DNA of 64,000 nucleotides. Origin: JBFGCA01 sp041567315 (GTDB lineage Bacteria; Acidobacteriota; Thermoanaerobaculia; Multivoradales; JAHEKO01). The translations under genes were made by a program, and so were the position numbers. Where the stretch lies: positions 35,122-99,121 of the forward strand of contig JBFGCA010000003.1 of assembly GCA_041567315.1 (NCBI GenBank), read 5' to 3'. This document shows, piece after piece, positions 48,404 through 56,968 of this stretch. How positions within the stretch are numbered: position 1 is the stretch's first letter; every line of letters begins with the position of its first letter. The notes under the pieces were generated by a model, which was not told where the DNA came from, searched no databases, and worked only from the letters and a program-made list of their open reading frames with translations.

Positions 48404-49099
48404 TCACTCCGCAGGCTCGAGCTGCTGCTCGAGAAAGCCGTCGAGCGCCGCCTGACCGCCGGCCTCGAGGCTCTTGAAGCGCACCCCCATGCCCTCCACC
48501 CGCTCGCGTTCGGGCACCGTGTAGCGCACCACCTCGGCGGTACCGCGAATCGGCTCCTCGACCCCCGGCAGCTCGAACTCGAAGGACAGCTCGGTGCCGA
48601 TCGGTACCCGCTCGGTGGTGCGCACCAGCATGCCGGTGGAGGAGAGGTCCCGGGTCTGGGCCAGGCGCAGGATGCTGCCCGGTCCGAGCCGCAGCTCGAG
48701 ACGCACCATCAGGCGGCGCGACGGACGCGGGTCGCGGCGCAGATAGCCCGAGATGGCGGCTTCGAGCCGCTCGACCGGCTGCTGGCCGCCCAGCACGAGG
48801 ACGCCCTGCTCCGAGTAGGTCGAGACCTCGGCCGCCAGCGAGGCCGGGAACATCAGCACCATCCTGGGCGCGTAGCTCGACGGCGGGCGCCGGGCCAGCG
48901 CCTCGAGCAACCGGTTGATCGCCGCCGTCGGCAGCGGGTACTCGACGATGACCAGCTCGAGGTCGGGAAACTCCGCCAGCAGCGCCACCGCCGCCTCGGG
49001 CTCGGGGACGTGGACCGCCTCCACCGAGGCCCGCGACAGGATCGGCTCCAGCCCGGCCAGCAGCTCGCCGCCGCCCACCGTGAGGATCTTCTGCTTCAT
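48404..49099 (-). CDS. PilZ-domain protein with receiver-like N-terminus
   Basis: 231 residues. Residues 1-120 look like a receiver fold (ILTVGGGELLAGLEPIL, ELVIVEYPLP, VLMFPASLAAEVSTYSEQGVLVLGG) but without a clear phosphoacceptor Asp quartet. The C-terminal part is a PilZ domain: RRLMVRLELRL, then DLSSTGMLVRTTERVPIGTELSFEFELP, the DxSxxG motif for cyclic di-GMP binding, and GMGVRF. It could be a c-di-GMP-responsive regulator of motility or matrix genes. A TAGACT -10 box lies 36 bases upstream. Confidence 0.85.
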   Translation of the reverse strand: MKQKILTVGGGELLAGLEPILSRASVEAVHVPEPEAAVALLAEFPDLELVIVEYPLPTAAINRLLEALARRPPSSYAPRMVLMFPASLAAEVSTYSEQGVLVLGGQQPVERLEAAISGYLRRDPRPSRRLMVRLELRLGPGSILRLAQTRDLSSTGMLVRTTERVPIGTELSFEFELPGVEEPIRGTAEVVRYTVPERERVEGMGVRFKSLEAGGQAALDGFLEQQLEPAE

Positions 49100-49135
49100 G
49101 CCGCCGTTGCGGGGCTCGCGACCCGGGACGGCCGG

Positions 49136-49141
49136 AGTCTA
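49136..49141 (-). promoter_or_regulatory. putative -10 box of the PilZ gene
   Basis: The minus strand reads TAGACT 36 bases before the ATG at 49099, the same hexamer and distance as for recQ. The dispersed repeat at 49171-49225 lies just upstream. Confidence 0.35.
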
Positions 49142-49170
49142 TCGCCGTCCAGCCAGCAGCTCCCGAGCTG

Positions 49171-49225
49171 CGGCCCCGCCGCGCTCGCCAGCCCAACCGA
49201 CCGACCTCCACCACGGGCTGCTAGC
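49171..49225. repeat. dispersed 55-bp repeat, copy 2
   Basis: 51 of 55 bases match 37874-37928. It sits between the divergent PilZ and PHP/DUF3604 genes, ending nine bases before the latter's start codon. The left arm of the hairpin seen at copy 1 is not present here. Confidence 0.8.
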
Positions 49226-49233
49226 GTCGGCCC

Positions 49234-51213
49234 ATGGCGCGCCGCTTCCGTCTCCCGGTGCCCGCGGGTCGACACGAGCCACGGGCTCGGCGGTGGGCGC
49301 GCACGGAGCGGCGGGCGATCGTCGCCATGCTGGCGCTGACGGCTGCCGCCGGATGCGACCGCCTGCCCGAGAGCCGGTCGCCGGGGGCCCGGCCCGAGAT
49401 CGTCGAATCGCTGCGGGAGGACCTGACGGCGCCGCGCCACGAATCGGACGGCGGTGGCCGTGCCTGGCTGGAGAGCGGTCCCGGGGTCGATCTGCCGCCG
49501 GTCGCTGCCGGCGAAGCCGGCGAGTGGTCGCTGGTGTTCGAAAGCGGTCCGCTCGGGGTGGCCGAGGGGGGCTGGATCTTCCTCCAGGCGCCGCCGTTCT
49601 GGGGGTGGAGCACGCCGCAGGGGGAGGACCCACTGGCGCCGGGCTACACGACCGTCGCCACCGAAGCGACCGGTGTGACCCTCGACCCGGCGACCGTGGA
49701 CCAGCAGCTCCTCGCCATCCGGGTGGGTGGCCGCGCACTGGCGGCCGGTGAGCGGGTGCGCGTGGTCTACGGCGCCGGCGCGGCGGGTGCCTTTGCCGAC
49801 CGTTACGCCGAGCGTGAAGCGCGGTTCTGGGTGGCGGTCGACGGCGATGGGGACGGGGTCCGGGCGCCGGTGGCGGGGCGGCTGGTGGTCCCGGTGGTGG
49901 CCGGCGAGCCGGCCCTGCTGGTGCTCACCCTGCCGTCGACGGCGCGGCGCGGCGACGCGGTGCGGCTGTGCGTGGCGGTGCTCGACCGGCGTGGCAACGC
50001 CGGAGTGGAGGTCTCCGGCAGTCTGCGGCTGACCGCCAGCGCCGGCCTCGAGGGCCCGCCCGAGCTGCTCCTGAGCCCCGGGGACGGCGGGGTCGGCGAG
50101 GTCGAGCTGCGGGTCGGCGCCGAGGGGATCCTCCGGGTCCAGGCCGAGGGGCTGGGTCTTGCCGCGGAGAGCAATCCGCTGCTCGTCGGCGACGACGGCC
50201 CACCGATCCTGTGGGCCGACCTCCACGGCCACTCGGGGCTCTCGGACGGCACCGGCACGCCGGCCGAGTACCTGCGCTACGCGCGCGACGTGGCGGGCCT
50301 CGACGTGGCGGCGCTCACCGATCACGATCACTGGGGCATGGAGCCGCTGGCCCTCCACCCCGAGCTGTGGGAGGAGATCCGGCGCGAGACCGAGCTGTTC
50401 CACCGGCCGGGCCGCTTCGTGACGCTGCTGGGCTACGAATGGACCAACTGGACGCAGGGGCATCGCCACGTGCTCTACTTCGACGGCCGCGGCGAGGTGT
50501 TGAGCGCCGTCGAGACGGCCTACGACACCCCGGACGAGCTGTGGGCGGCGCTGCGCGGCCGGCCGGCGCTGACCTTCGCGCACCACTCGGCGGGTGGGCC
50601 GGTGGCCACCAACTGGGACTATCCGCCCGATCCCGAGCTCGAGCCGGTCACTGAGATCGTCTCTGTCCACGGCAGCAGCGAGGCGCTCGACTCGCCGGGC
50701 GCGATCTACGCTCCGGTGCCGGGGAACTTCGTGCGCGACGCCCTCGACCGCGGCTACCGGCTGGGATTCGTGGGCAGCGGCGATAGCCACGACGGTCACC
50801 CGGGGCTCGCCCACCTGGCCGCCGCCAGCGGCGGACTGGCGGCGCTCCTCGCCGCCGATCGCACCCGCGAGGGGGTGCTGGAAGCCCTCCGTGCGCGCCG
50901 CGCCTACGCAACCAACGGGCCGCGGATCGTGTTGCGGACCGCGCTGGCCGGGCGCCACATGGGCTCGACGCTGGCGGTGGCCGAGCTCCCCGAGCCCGCC
51001 GAGCTGGCGGCGCTGGCGGTGGCGCCGGGCGAGCTGGAGCGGCTCGAGGTGGTGCGCAGCGGCGTGCCGCTCGAGCCGATCGACTGCGCCGGGCTGCGGG
51101 CCTGCCGCGCCGAGCTGCTGCTGCCCGGCCTGGGACCCGGCGAGTACGTCTACGTGCGCGCCGTCCAGCGCGACGGCGGCGCCGCCTGGTCCAGTCCGTA
51201 CTTCGTCGAGTAG
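49234..51213 (+). CDS. PHP-like / DUF3604 metallohydrolase-type protein
   Basis: 659 residues: an N-terminal basic segment and hydrophobic stretch ending AAAGCDR (possible lipobox), a beta-rich part of about 270 residues with no family I recognise, then a PHP-like catalytic region. That region begins WADLHGHSGLSDGTGTPAEYLRYAR, then AALTDHDHWG, LLGYEWTNWTQGHRHVLYF, AHHSAG and GSGDSHDGHPG, matching DUF3604 proteins with several His/Asp metal ligands. A metal-dependent esterase or phosphoesterase activity is plausible. Substrate unknown. It is divergent from PilZ and has the dispersed repeat directly upstream. Confidence 0.82.
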   Translation: MARRFRLPVPAGRHEPRARRWARTERRAIVAMLALTAAAGCDRLPESRSPGARPEIVESLREDLTAPRHESDGGGRAWLESGPGVDLPPVAAGEAGEWSLVFESGPLGVAEGGWIFLQAPPFWGWSTPQGEDPLAPGYTTVATEATGVTLDPATVDQQLLAIRVGGRALAAGERVRVVYGAGAAGAFADRYAEREARFWVAVDGDGDGVRAPVAGRLVVPVVAGEPALLVLTLPSTARRGDAVRLCVAVLDRRGNAGVEVSGSLRLTASAGLEGPPELLLSPGDGGVGEVELRVGAEGILRVQAEGLGLAAESNPLLVGDDGPPILWADLHGHSGLSDGTGTPAEYLRYARDVAGLDVAALTDHDHWGMEPLALHPELWEEIRRETELFHRPGRFVTLLGYEWTNWTQGHRHVLYFDGRGEVLSAVETAYDTPDELWAALRGRPALTFAHHSAGGPVATNWDYPPDPELEPVTEIVSVHGSSEALDSPGAIYAPVPGNFVRDALDRGYRLGFVGSGDSHDGHPGLAHLAAASGGLAALLAADRTREGVLEALRARRAYATNGPRIVLRTALAGRHMGSTLAVAELPEPAELAALAVAPGELERLEVVRSGVPLEPIDCAGLRACRAELLLPGLGPGEYVYVRAVQRDGGAAWSSPYFVE

Positions 51214-51290
51214 CGGCGGCCGCCGCCCCGGCGGCGGCAGAATCGGCGCCAGCTCTCGAACCGCTATCGACCTGGGGAGGCTCGGATCAG

Positions 51291-51851
51291 ATGCGATCTT
51301 TCGACGTTTCGGCCATCGGACTGTTCGCCGTGGTTGCCGTGATCGCGCTTTGCGCGGCGGCTCCGGCCACCGCCCAGGAGGAGGCCCCGGCCGGCTTTCT
51401 GGGGGATTCGCTCCGCGATTTCACGCGGCTCGGGGGTCAGGTGACCTCGCTGGCCGAGGCGATCCCGGCCGAGAGCTACTCCTGGCGCCCGGCCGAAGGG
51501 GTGCGCTCGGTGGGCGAGGCCTTCATGCACCTGGCCGAGGCCAACTACCGGATCCTCGGCAAGCTCGGTCTGGAGGCGCCGGCCGGGCTCGAGGAGATGG
51601 AGAGCCGGACCGACAAGGAGAGCGTGCTGGCGGCGCTCGAGCAGTGCTTCGCGGACATCCAGGGGCTGATCCGGCGGCTGCCTGCCGCCGATCTCGAGCA
51701 GCAGGTCCAGCTCTTCGGCTTCGAGTTCAGCAAGCGCGCGGTGCTGCTGATCGCCGCCGGGCACTCGCACGAGCACCTGGGCCAGGCGATCGCCTACGCC
51801 CGGATGAACGGCGTCACCCCGCCCTGGAGCCAGGGCGGCGGCGACGGCTAG
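51291..51851 (+). CDS. Secreted DinB-like four-helix protein
   Basis: 186 residues: a signal peptide (about 1-28, ending ATAQE) and a DinB-like four-helix bundle. The helices include SLRDFTRLGGQVTSLAEAIPAESYSWRP, SVGEAFMHLAEANYRIL and AVLLIAAGHSHEHLGQAIAYARM. His in AFMHLAEA and the H-x3-H (HSHEH) positions match the metal triad of the superfamily. DinB proteins are thiol-dependent transferases or are poorly characterised; export of one is less common. The TAG stop overlaps the end of the convergent beta-propeller gene. Confidence 0.82.
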   Translation: MRSFDVSAIGLFAVVAVIALCAAAPATAQEEAPAGFLGDSLRDFTRLGGQVTSLAEAIPAESYSWRPAEGVRSVGEAFMHLAEANYRILGKLGLEAPAGLEEMESRTDKESVLAALEQCFADIQGLIRRLPAADLEQQVQLFGFEFSKRAVLLIAAGHSHEHLGQAIAYARMNGVTPPWSQGGGDG

Positions 51852-52936
51852 TGCGCGGCCCCTTCGGTGGCCTCGGCGGCGCGCGCCCCGAGGGGACTGT
51901 AGGCCATGCCGTCGGGCTCGCGGCCGGCCTTGATCAGACCGGTGACGGCGAGGGTCTCGACGTCGATGACGACCACCGCGTCGGCCTGGGTGGCGGCCAC
52001 CCAGGCGGTGGCGCCGTCGGGGGCGATCTCGATGCCCACCGGCACCGGGCTCTCACCGAAGGCGTCGCCGAACAGCCGCCGCGCGGCGCCGGGCACCGTC
52101 GTCAGGTCGAGCTTCTGACGCAGCAGCTCGCGCCGCCGCGGGGCGCCGAAGACCGCCACCTCGCCGCTCCGCGCCGCCGAGGCCAGCAGCCGCTTGCCGT
52201 CGGGCGTGAACTCGAGGCGGATCGGAAAGGCGGGGCAGGTCAGGGTGGCCACCACCTCGAGCGTCTCGGCGTCGAGAATGCTCAGGGTGTCGGCCTCGCG
52301 GTTGCTCACCCAGACCTCGCCGCTGCCGGGGCGGAGCGCGATGCCCTCGGCCCCCGCACCGGTGGGGACGTCCTTGAGCTTGCGGCCGGCCGCGAGGTCG
52401 ATGACGGTGACCGAGCCCGAGCCGATGTTGGAGACGAAGGCGCGGGCGCCGTCGGCGGTGACCACCACCATGTGCGAGACCTCCTGGCCGGTGGGGATCG
52501 CCTTGAGGATGCCGCCGCCGAGGATCGGGTCCACCACCAGCAGGTGACCACTGCCCTCGGTGGTCACTGCCAGCTCGCGGTCGCCGAACCAGGCCAGCCC
52601 GTGCGGCCGGGTGTGCTCGCCGAGCTCGACGGTGCGGATGACCTGGGCGCTCTGCACCTCGATGACGGTCAGCGACGAGCCCGGCTTCTGGCGACCGCCG
52701 TAGTTGCTGACCGCCGCGAAGCGCCCGCTGGGCGACACGGCGATCTCGTGCGGGGCGTTGCCGGTGGGCAGGGTCGCCCGCGAGCGGCCCGACTTGCCGG
52801 CGTCGAGGTCGATCAGATCCACCGTGTCGTCGCTCTTGTTGGCGACCAGCAGGGTGGCGGCCGGCGCCGCCGGCGCCAGCAGTGGCAGGGCGAGGGCGAC
52901 AGTCACGAGGGCGGCAGTCAAGAGGCGTCGTCGCAT
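51848..52936 (-). CDS. YVTN-family beta-propeller secreted protein
   Basis: 362 residues with a signal peptide (MRRRLLTAALVTVALALPLLAPAAPA). Repeats of about 40 residues follow (LLVANKSDDTVDLIDLDAG, HEIAVSPSGRFAAVSNYGG, AFVSNIGSGSVTVIDLAAG, VWVSNREADTLSILDAETLEVVATL, AWVAATQADAVVVIDVETLAVTG). This is the YVTN/SMP-30-like propeller pattern, in which blades bind partners or metals. The start has a GGGAG site. It is divergent from the protein-isoaspartate methyltransferase with a shared promoter region. The precise role is unknown. Confidence 0.88.
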   Translation of the reverse strand: MRRRLLTAALVTVALALPLLAPAAPAATLLVANKSDDTVDLIDLDAGKSGRSRATLPTGNAPHEIAVSPSGRFAAVSNYGGRQKPGSSLTVIEVQSAQVIRTVELGEHTRPHGLAWFGDRELAVTTEGSGHLLVVDPILGGGILKAIPTGQEVSHMVVVTADGARAFVSNIGSGSVTVIDLAAGRKLKDVPTGAGAEGIALRPGSGEVWVSNREADTLSILDAETLEVVATLTCPAFPIRLEFTPDGKRLLASAARSGEVAVFGAPRRRELLRQKLDLTTVPGAARRLFGDAFGESPVPVGIEIAPDGATAWVAATQADAVVVIDVETLAVTGLIKAGREPDGMAYSPLGARAAEATEGAAH

Positions 52937-52950
52937 CGTCGAAGCTCCCA

Positions 52951-52990
52951 GGGGGTCGATCGGGGGTCGATGGGCGCGGCAGCGTATCAT
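52951..52990 (+). promoter_or_regulatory. divergent promoter with 10-bp direct repeat
   Basis: GGGGGTCGAT occurs twice in tandem (52951-52960 and 52962-52971) just before TATCAT (52985-52990), which ends seven bases before the ATG at 52998. The repeats are a candidate operator for the beta-propeller and methyltransferase genes. Confidence 0.4.
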
Positions 52991-52997
52991 TGGGCCG

Positions 52998-53795
52998 ATG
53001 ACGGCCCGCTCGCCGCTTGCCGCGCACGGAGGCCGCTCCGCCCGGCCGTTGCCGAAGGTCGCCGGGCGCGCGGTGCTGGTCACGCTGCTGGTGTCCCCGG
53101 CCAGCGTGCTGCCCCCGGCCGTGGCCGGGGCCGACGAGTTCGCGCGACCACGGCAGCGGCTGATGGCGGCGATCGAGGCCGACGTGCAGATGACCCGCTT
53201 CGAGACCGGGCGGGCGGCGCTCGAGGAGCGGGTGATGCGGGCGATGGCGACGGTGCCGCGGCACGAGTTCGTGCCGCCCGACCTGCGCCGCTACGCCTAC
53301 GACAACCGGCCGCTGCCGATCGGCTACGGCCAGACCATCTCGCAGCCCTACATCGTCGCCCTGATGACCGATCTGCTCGAGGTGGCGCCGGGAGCCAGGG
53401 TGCTCGAGGTGGGGACCGGGTCGGGCTATCAGGCGGCGGTGCTGGCGGCGGTGGACGTCGAGGTCTACAGCATCGAGATCATCCCCGAGCTGGGCGAGGC
53501 GGCGGGCGAGCGGCTGGCGCGGCTGGGCTACGATGTGGCCTGCCGGGTGGGCGACGGCTACTACGGCTGGTCCGAGCACGCGCCCTACGCCGGCATCATC
53601 GTCACCGCCGCCGCCGGGCACATCCCGCCGCCGCTGGTCGAGCAGCTGGCGCCCGGCGGGCGGATGGTCATCCCGGTGGGCGGCCCCTTCTCGGTCCAGC
53701 AGCTGACGGTGGTGGAGAAGAGCGCCAGCGGGGAGGTACGGACGCGGCAGGTGCTGCCGGTCGCCTTCGTGCCGCTCACCGGTGGCGGCCGGTAG
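52998..53795 (+). CDS. pcm: Protein-L-isoaspartate O-methyltransferase, probably exported
   Basis: SAM-dependent repair enzyme for isoaspartyl residues. The 265 residues carry MATVPRHEFVPPDLRRYAYDNRPLPIGYGQTISQPYIVA, motif I LEVGTGSGYQAAVLA, and AGIIVTAAAGHIPPPLVEQLAPGGRMVIPVG, the Pcm signature. About 45 extra N-terminal residues include a hydrophobic stretch ending AVAGADEF, resembling a signal peptide, so the enzyme may act in the periplasm. The ATG lies seven bases after a TATCAT hexamer, so the mRNA could be leaderless. The next gene overlaps its end by 14 bases. Confidence 0.9.
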   Translation: MTARSPLAAHGGRSARPLPKVAGRAVLVTLLVSPASVLPPAVAGADEFARPRQRLMAAIEADVQMTRFETGRAALEERVMRAMATVPRHEFVPPDLRRYAYDNRPLPIGYGQTISQPYIVALMTDLLEVAPGARVLEVGTGSGYQAAVLAAVDVEVYSIEIIPELGEAAGERLARLGYDVACRVGDGYYGWSEHAPYAGIIVTAAAGHIPPPLVEQLAPGGRMVIPVGGPFSVQQLTVVEKSASGEVRTRQVLPVAFVPLTGGGR

Positions 53796-56397
53796 GGGTC
53801 CGAGCGCCGGGGGCCCGGGCGCCGCGGGGCAGGCCGGCGGGGCGGTCGCGACGGGCGACGCCGCCGGCCTGCGGCTGGCGGTGCTCCTGCTGTCGGCGGC
53901 GGCGCTGTTCTACGAGGTGCTGCTGGTCCGACTGTTTTCGATCATCCAGTGGCACCACTTCGCCTACATGGCGATCAGTCTGGCGCTGCTGGGCTACGGC
54001 GCCGCCGGCAGCTTCCTGACCCTGGCCGGCCGCCGGTTGCTGGCCGGCCGGCCGGTCTCGCCGTCGGCGCCCGCCGAGGGAGGCGAGGCGGGTCCGGGCC
54101 GCGCCGCGATCCTGGTCGCCTCCGGGGCGGCGCTGTTCGCCGCCACCTCGGTGGGTGCCTTCCTGATCGGTCAGCGGCTGCCCTTCAATCCGCTGGCGGT
54201 TTCCTGGGAGCCGGCCCAGTTGTGGCGCCTGATGGGGCTCTATCTGCTGCTGGCGGTGCCCTTCTTCGGTGCCGCCGCCGGCATCGGCCTGGCGCTGATG
54301 CGTCCGGGCGCCGGCGTCCACCGGGTCTACGCGGCCGATCTGCTGGGGGCCGGCGCCGGCGCCGTGGCGGTGGTGGGGGCGCTGTCGGCGCTGCCGCCGG
54401 AGCGCTGTCTGACGCTGCCGGGAGCACTGGCCCTGGCCGGCGCCAGCGCCGCGGTCTGGCGCTTCGGCGGCGTCCGCCGCTGGGGCTTACTGGCCCTGGC
54501 CGCGGTCTTCCCGTGGCTGTGGCCGGGTAGCTGGCTGGCGCTCCGGCCCTCGGAGTACAAGGGGCTCGAGCGGGCGCTGCTGGTGCCCGGCACCCGGGTG
54601 GTGACGGAGCGCTCCAGCCCGCTGGCGCTGCTCACCGTGGTGGACAGCACCGGCATCCCGCTGCGCCACGCGCCGGGGCTGAGCCTGCGGTTCACCGGCC
54701 GGCTCCCGGACCAGCTCGGCATCTTCTTCGACGCCGATGCGCTGGCCACCGTCGACCGCTGGGACCCGGACGCCGGCGGCGAGGACTATCTCGAGTTCCT
54801 GCCCACGGCGCTGCCGTATCGGCTGCTGGTCCGCCCGTCGGTGCTGGTGCTGGGCGCGGGGGGCGGCGCCGAGGTGCGCTCGGCGCTGCTGCACGGCGCG
54901 CGGCGGGTGGAGGCGATCGAGATCGACCGGCAGGTGGTGGAGCTGCTGGCCGGGCCGCTGGCCGGGTTCAGCGGCGGGCTCTATGGGCGGCCGGAGGTGG
55001 TGCCGCGGGTCGCCGAAGCGCGCGCCTGGCTGGCCTCGACCACCCAGAGCTACGACCTCATCCAGGTGGCGATGGTGGACTCGTTCGCGGCCGCCGCCGG
55101 CGGCTCGATGGCGCTGAGCACCAGCTATCTCTACACCGTCGAGGCCTTCGTCGAGGCCCTCGGGCGGCTCGAGCCCGGCGGTCTGCTGGCGGTGACCCGG
55201 TGGCTGCGGGTGCCGCCGCGCGACGGCCTCAAGCTGTTCGCCACCGCGGTGGCGGCCCTCGAGCGGTGCGGAGTGGAGGAACCGGGCCGCCGCCTGGCGA
55301 TGGTGCGGAGCTGGAGCACGGCGACCCTGCTGATCAAGAACGGCGAGCTGAGCGCGGGCGACGCCGCGGCGATCCGCGACTTCTGCCGCCGGCGCGAGTT
55401 CGACCTGGTCTATCTGCCCGGGATGAACGCCGGCGAGGCCAACCGCTTCCACCTGCTCGACGGGCCGTCGCTCTTCGACGGCGCCGCCGCGCTGCTGGGC
55501 GACCGGCGAGAGGCCTTCCTCCGGGACTACAAGTTCCACGTCGCGCCGGCCACCGACGACCGCCCCTACTTCTTCCACTTCTTCAAGTGGCGGGCGCTGC
55601 CCGAGCTGCTGCGGCTGCGCGCCCGCGGCGGCGCGCCGCTTCTCGAGTGGGGCTACCTGGTGCTGGTCGCGACCCTGGTTCAAGCAATCCTGGCGGCGGT
55701 GGTCCTCATCCTGCTTCCCCTGGCGGCGGTACGTGGGCGCGGTGAGGCCGGGTCCGAGCAGGACGCGGCCGACTCCGACCGGGGCGGCGGCGACACCGCC
55801 CGGGGCCGCTCGGACAACCTGCGGGCGGGGGCGTACTTCGGCGCCCTCGGACTCGCCTTCCTCTTCGTGGAGATCTCGTTCATCCAGCGGCTCACTCTCT
55901 ATCTGGGCCATCCGCTCTACGCCGTCGCCGTCGCCCTGGCCTCGTTCCTCCTCTTCGCCGGCGCCGGCAGCGCCCTCAGCGGACGCTGGCCGGCCGACCG
56001 CCGCCGCCGCGCCGTGGGCCTGGTGACCTCTGGCATCGCCGGCCTCGCCCTCGCCTATCTGTGGGCGCTGCCGGCGCTCTTCCGGCTGACCGCCCACCTG
56101 CCGCCGCCCGGCAAGGCGCTCCTCGCCGTCGCCGTGATCGCCCCTCTCGCCCTGCTCATGGGCATGCCCTTCCCGCTGGGGCTGGCCCGCGCCGCCGCCG
56201 CCCGCCCCCAGTGGGTCCCCTGGGCCTGGGGCATCAACGGCTGCGCCTCCGTGATCAGCGCCGTCCTCGCCCAGCTGCTGGCCATCCACCTCGGCTTCAC
56301 CGCCGTCATCGCCCTCGGCGCCGCCCTCTACCTCCTCGCCGGCGGCCCGCTTGCGGCTCAGTGGCCGGGTCGGGAGGAGGAAACTTCTAGAGCCTGA
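53782..56397 (+). CDS. Fused membrane / spermidine-synthase-like protein
   Basis: 871 residues: five or six helices at the N-terminus (GLRLAVLLLSAAALFYEVLLVRLFSIIQWHHFAYM ... GIGLALMRPGAG), a soluble SAM-binding domain of the spermidine-synthase type (about 350-600), and six or so helices at the end (AYFGALGLAFLFVEISFIQR ... LAQLLAIHLGFTAVIALG). The SAM motif is LVLGAGGGAEVRSALLHGARRVEAIEID. The aminopropyl-transfer signature is not certain, so the substrate is open. Such fused proteins are common in Acidobacteriota-like genomes from memory. It overlaps pcm by 14 bases, implying coupling. Confidence 0.85.
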   Translation: MAAGRGPSAGGPGAAGQAGGAVATGDAAGLRLAVLLLSAAALFYEVLLVRLFSIIQWHHFAYMAISLALLGYGAAGSFLTLAGRRLLAGRPVSPSAPAEGGEAGPGRAAILVASGAALFAATSVGAFLIGQRLPFNPLAVSWEPAQLWRLMGLYLLLAVPFFGAAAGIGLALMRPGAGVHRVYAADLLGAGAGAVAVVGALSALPPERCLTLPGALALAGASAAVWRFGGVRRWGLLALAAVFPWLWPGSWLALRPSEYKGLERALLVPGTRVVTERSSPLALLTVVDSTGIPLRHAPGLSLRFTGRLPDQLGIFFDADALATVDRWDPDAGGEDYLEFLPTALPYRLLVRPSVLVLGAGGGAEVRSALLHGARRVEAIEIDRQVVELLAGPLAGFSGGLYGRPEVVPRVAEARAWLASTTQSYDLIQVAMVDSFAAAAGGSMALSTSYLYTVEAFVEALGRLEPGGLLAVTRWLRVPPRDGLKLFATAVAALERCGVEEPGRRLAMVRSWSTATLLIKNGELSAGDAAAIRDFCRRREFDLVYLPGMNAGEANRFHLLDGPSLFDGAAALLGDRREAFLRDYKFHVAPATDDRPYFFHFFKWRALPELLRLRARGGAPLLEWGYLVLVATLVQAILAAVVLILLPLAAVRGRGEAGSEQDAADSDRGGGDTARGRSDNLRAGAYFGALGLAFLFVEISFIQRLTLYLGHPLYAVAVALASFLLFAGAGSALSGRWPADRRRRAVGLVTSGIAGLALAYLWALPALFRLTAHLPPPGKALLAVAVIAPLALLMGMPFPLGLARAAAARPQWVPWAWGINGCASVISAVLAQLLAIHLGFTAVIALGAALYLLAGGPLAAQWPGREEETSRA

Positions 56398-56968
56398 TCT
56401 TTCTGGTGGCTTTTGCGTCAGGTCCCTCAGAATCGCTGGCGTTACTTGTTCCCTGGAAGGGGCCATCAGAGTCTCACCCCACCTAGTGCCCCACGACGGG
56501 ACTCTCGCTGAACCCTCAAGCCAGCAGAAGCTGGGTAGGGGGAAACCGGTGGCGGCGGCTGGACTCTCGATGCCTAGCAGGCCGCCAGCGGACGAACGGA
56601 GCTCAGGTGGTCGAAGTCGCGGGTCAGGCCCACGGACGGTTCGAGCCGGCGGGGGCGGGGCTCGACAGGGGCCTTGAGACGAGCGCTTGCGACAGGCCTC
56701 GAAGGCTGCGCTCCGTGCAGCGCGAAGGCGAAAGGAGCGGCCGGCCTCCCCTCTGAAGTCTGTCAGGCCGGCCGCGTCCCCAGGCGCGCCCCGCCCCCGC
56801 CGGCCATCACCACCGTCCCCTCGGAGCTGACCCGCGACCCTGCAACCACCACCCTCTCCGCTCGGCCTGGCCCGCAACCTCCCAGCTACCCGCTCGCCGC
56901 GGTCGGCCTTGCCACCCTGCCGCGCCCGCGATACCTTGAGGACTCCCCGATTCCCCGGAGTTTTCGCC
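56398..56968. other. 571-bp intergenic stretch
   Basis: No believable gene on either strand. It holds a strong hairpin (see 56737-56775) and an ATACCT hexamer near 56931, ahead of the reductase start. The first 200 bases have a lower GC content than the surroundings. Confidence 0.5.
56737..56775. terminator. 11-bp perfect hairpin in the intergenic space
   Basis: GCGGCCGGCCT (56737-56747) and AGGCCGGCCGC (56765-56775) with a 17-base loop. It lies 340 bases after the upstream gene and about 190 before the reductase start. It could be a late terminator or part of a repeat. Confidence 0.45.

Noticed and set aside
50594..54019. A 1141-codon open frame on the plus strand
   Set aside because: It overlaps the DUF3604, DinB-like, beta-propeller and pcm genes and shows only low-complexity Arg/Ala/Gly composition.
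56630..56660. A GGTTCGAGCC stretch resembling a tRNA T-arm
   Set aside because: No acceptor stem, D-arm or anticodon arm can be built around it.
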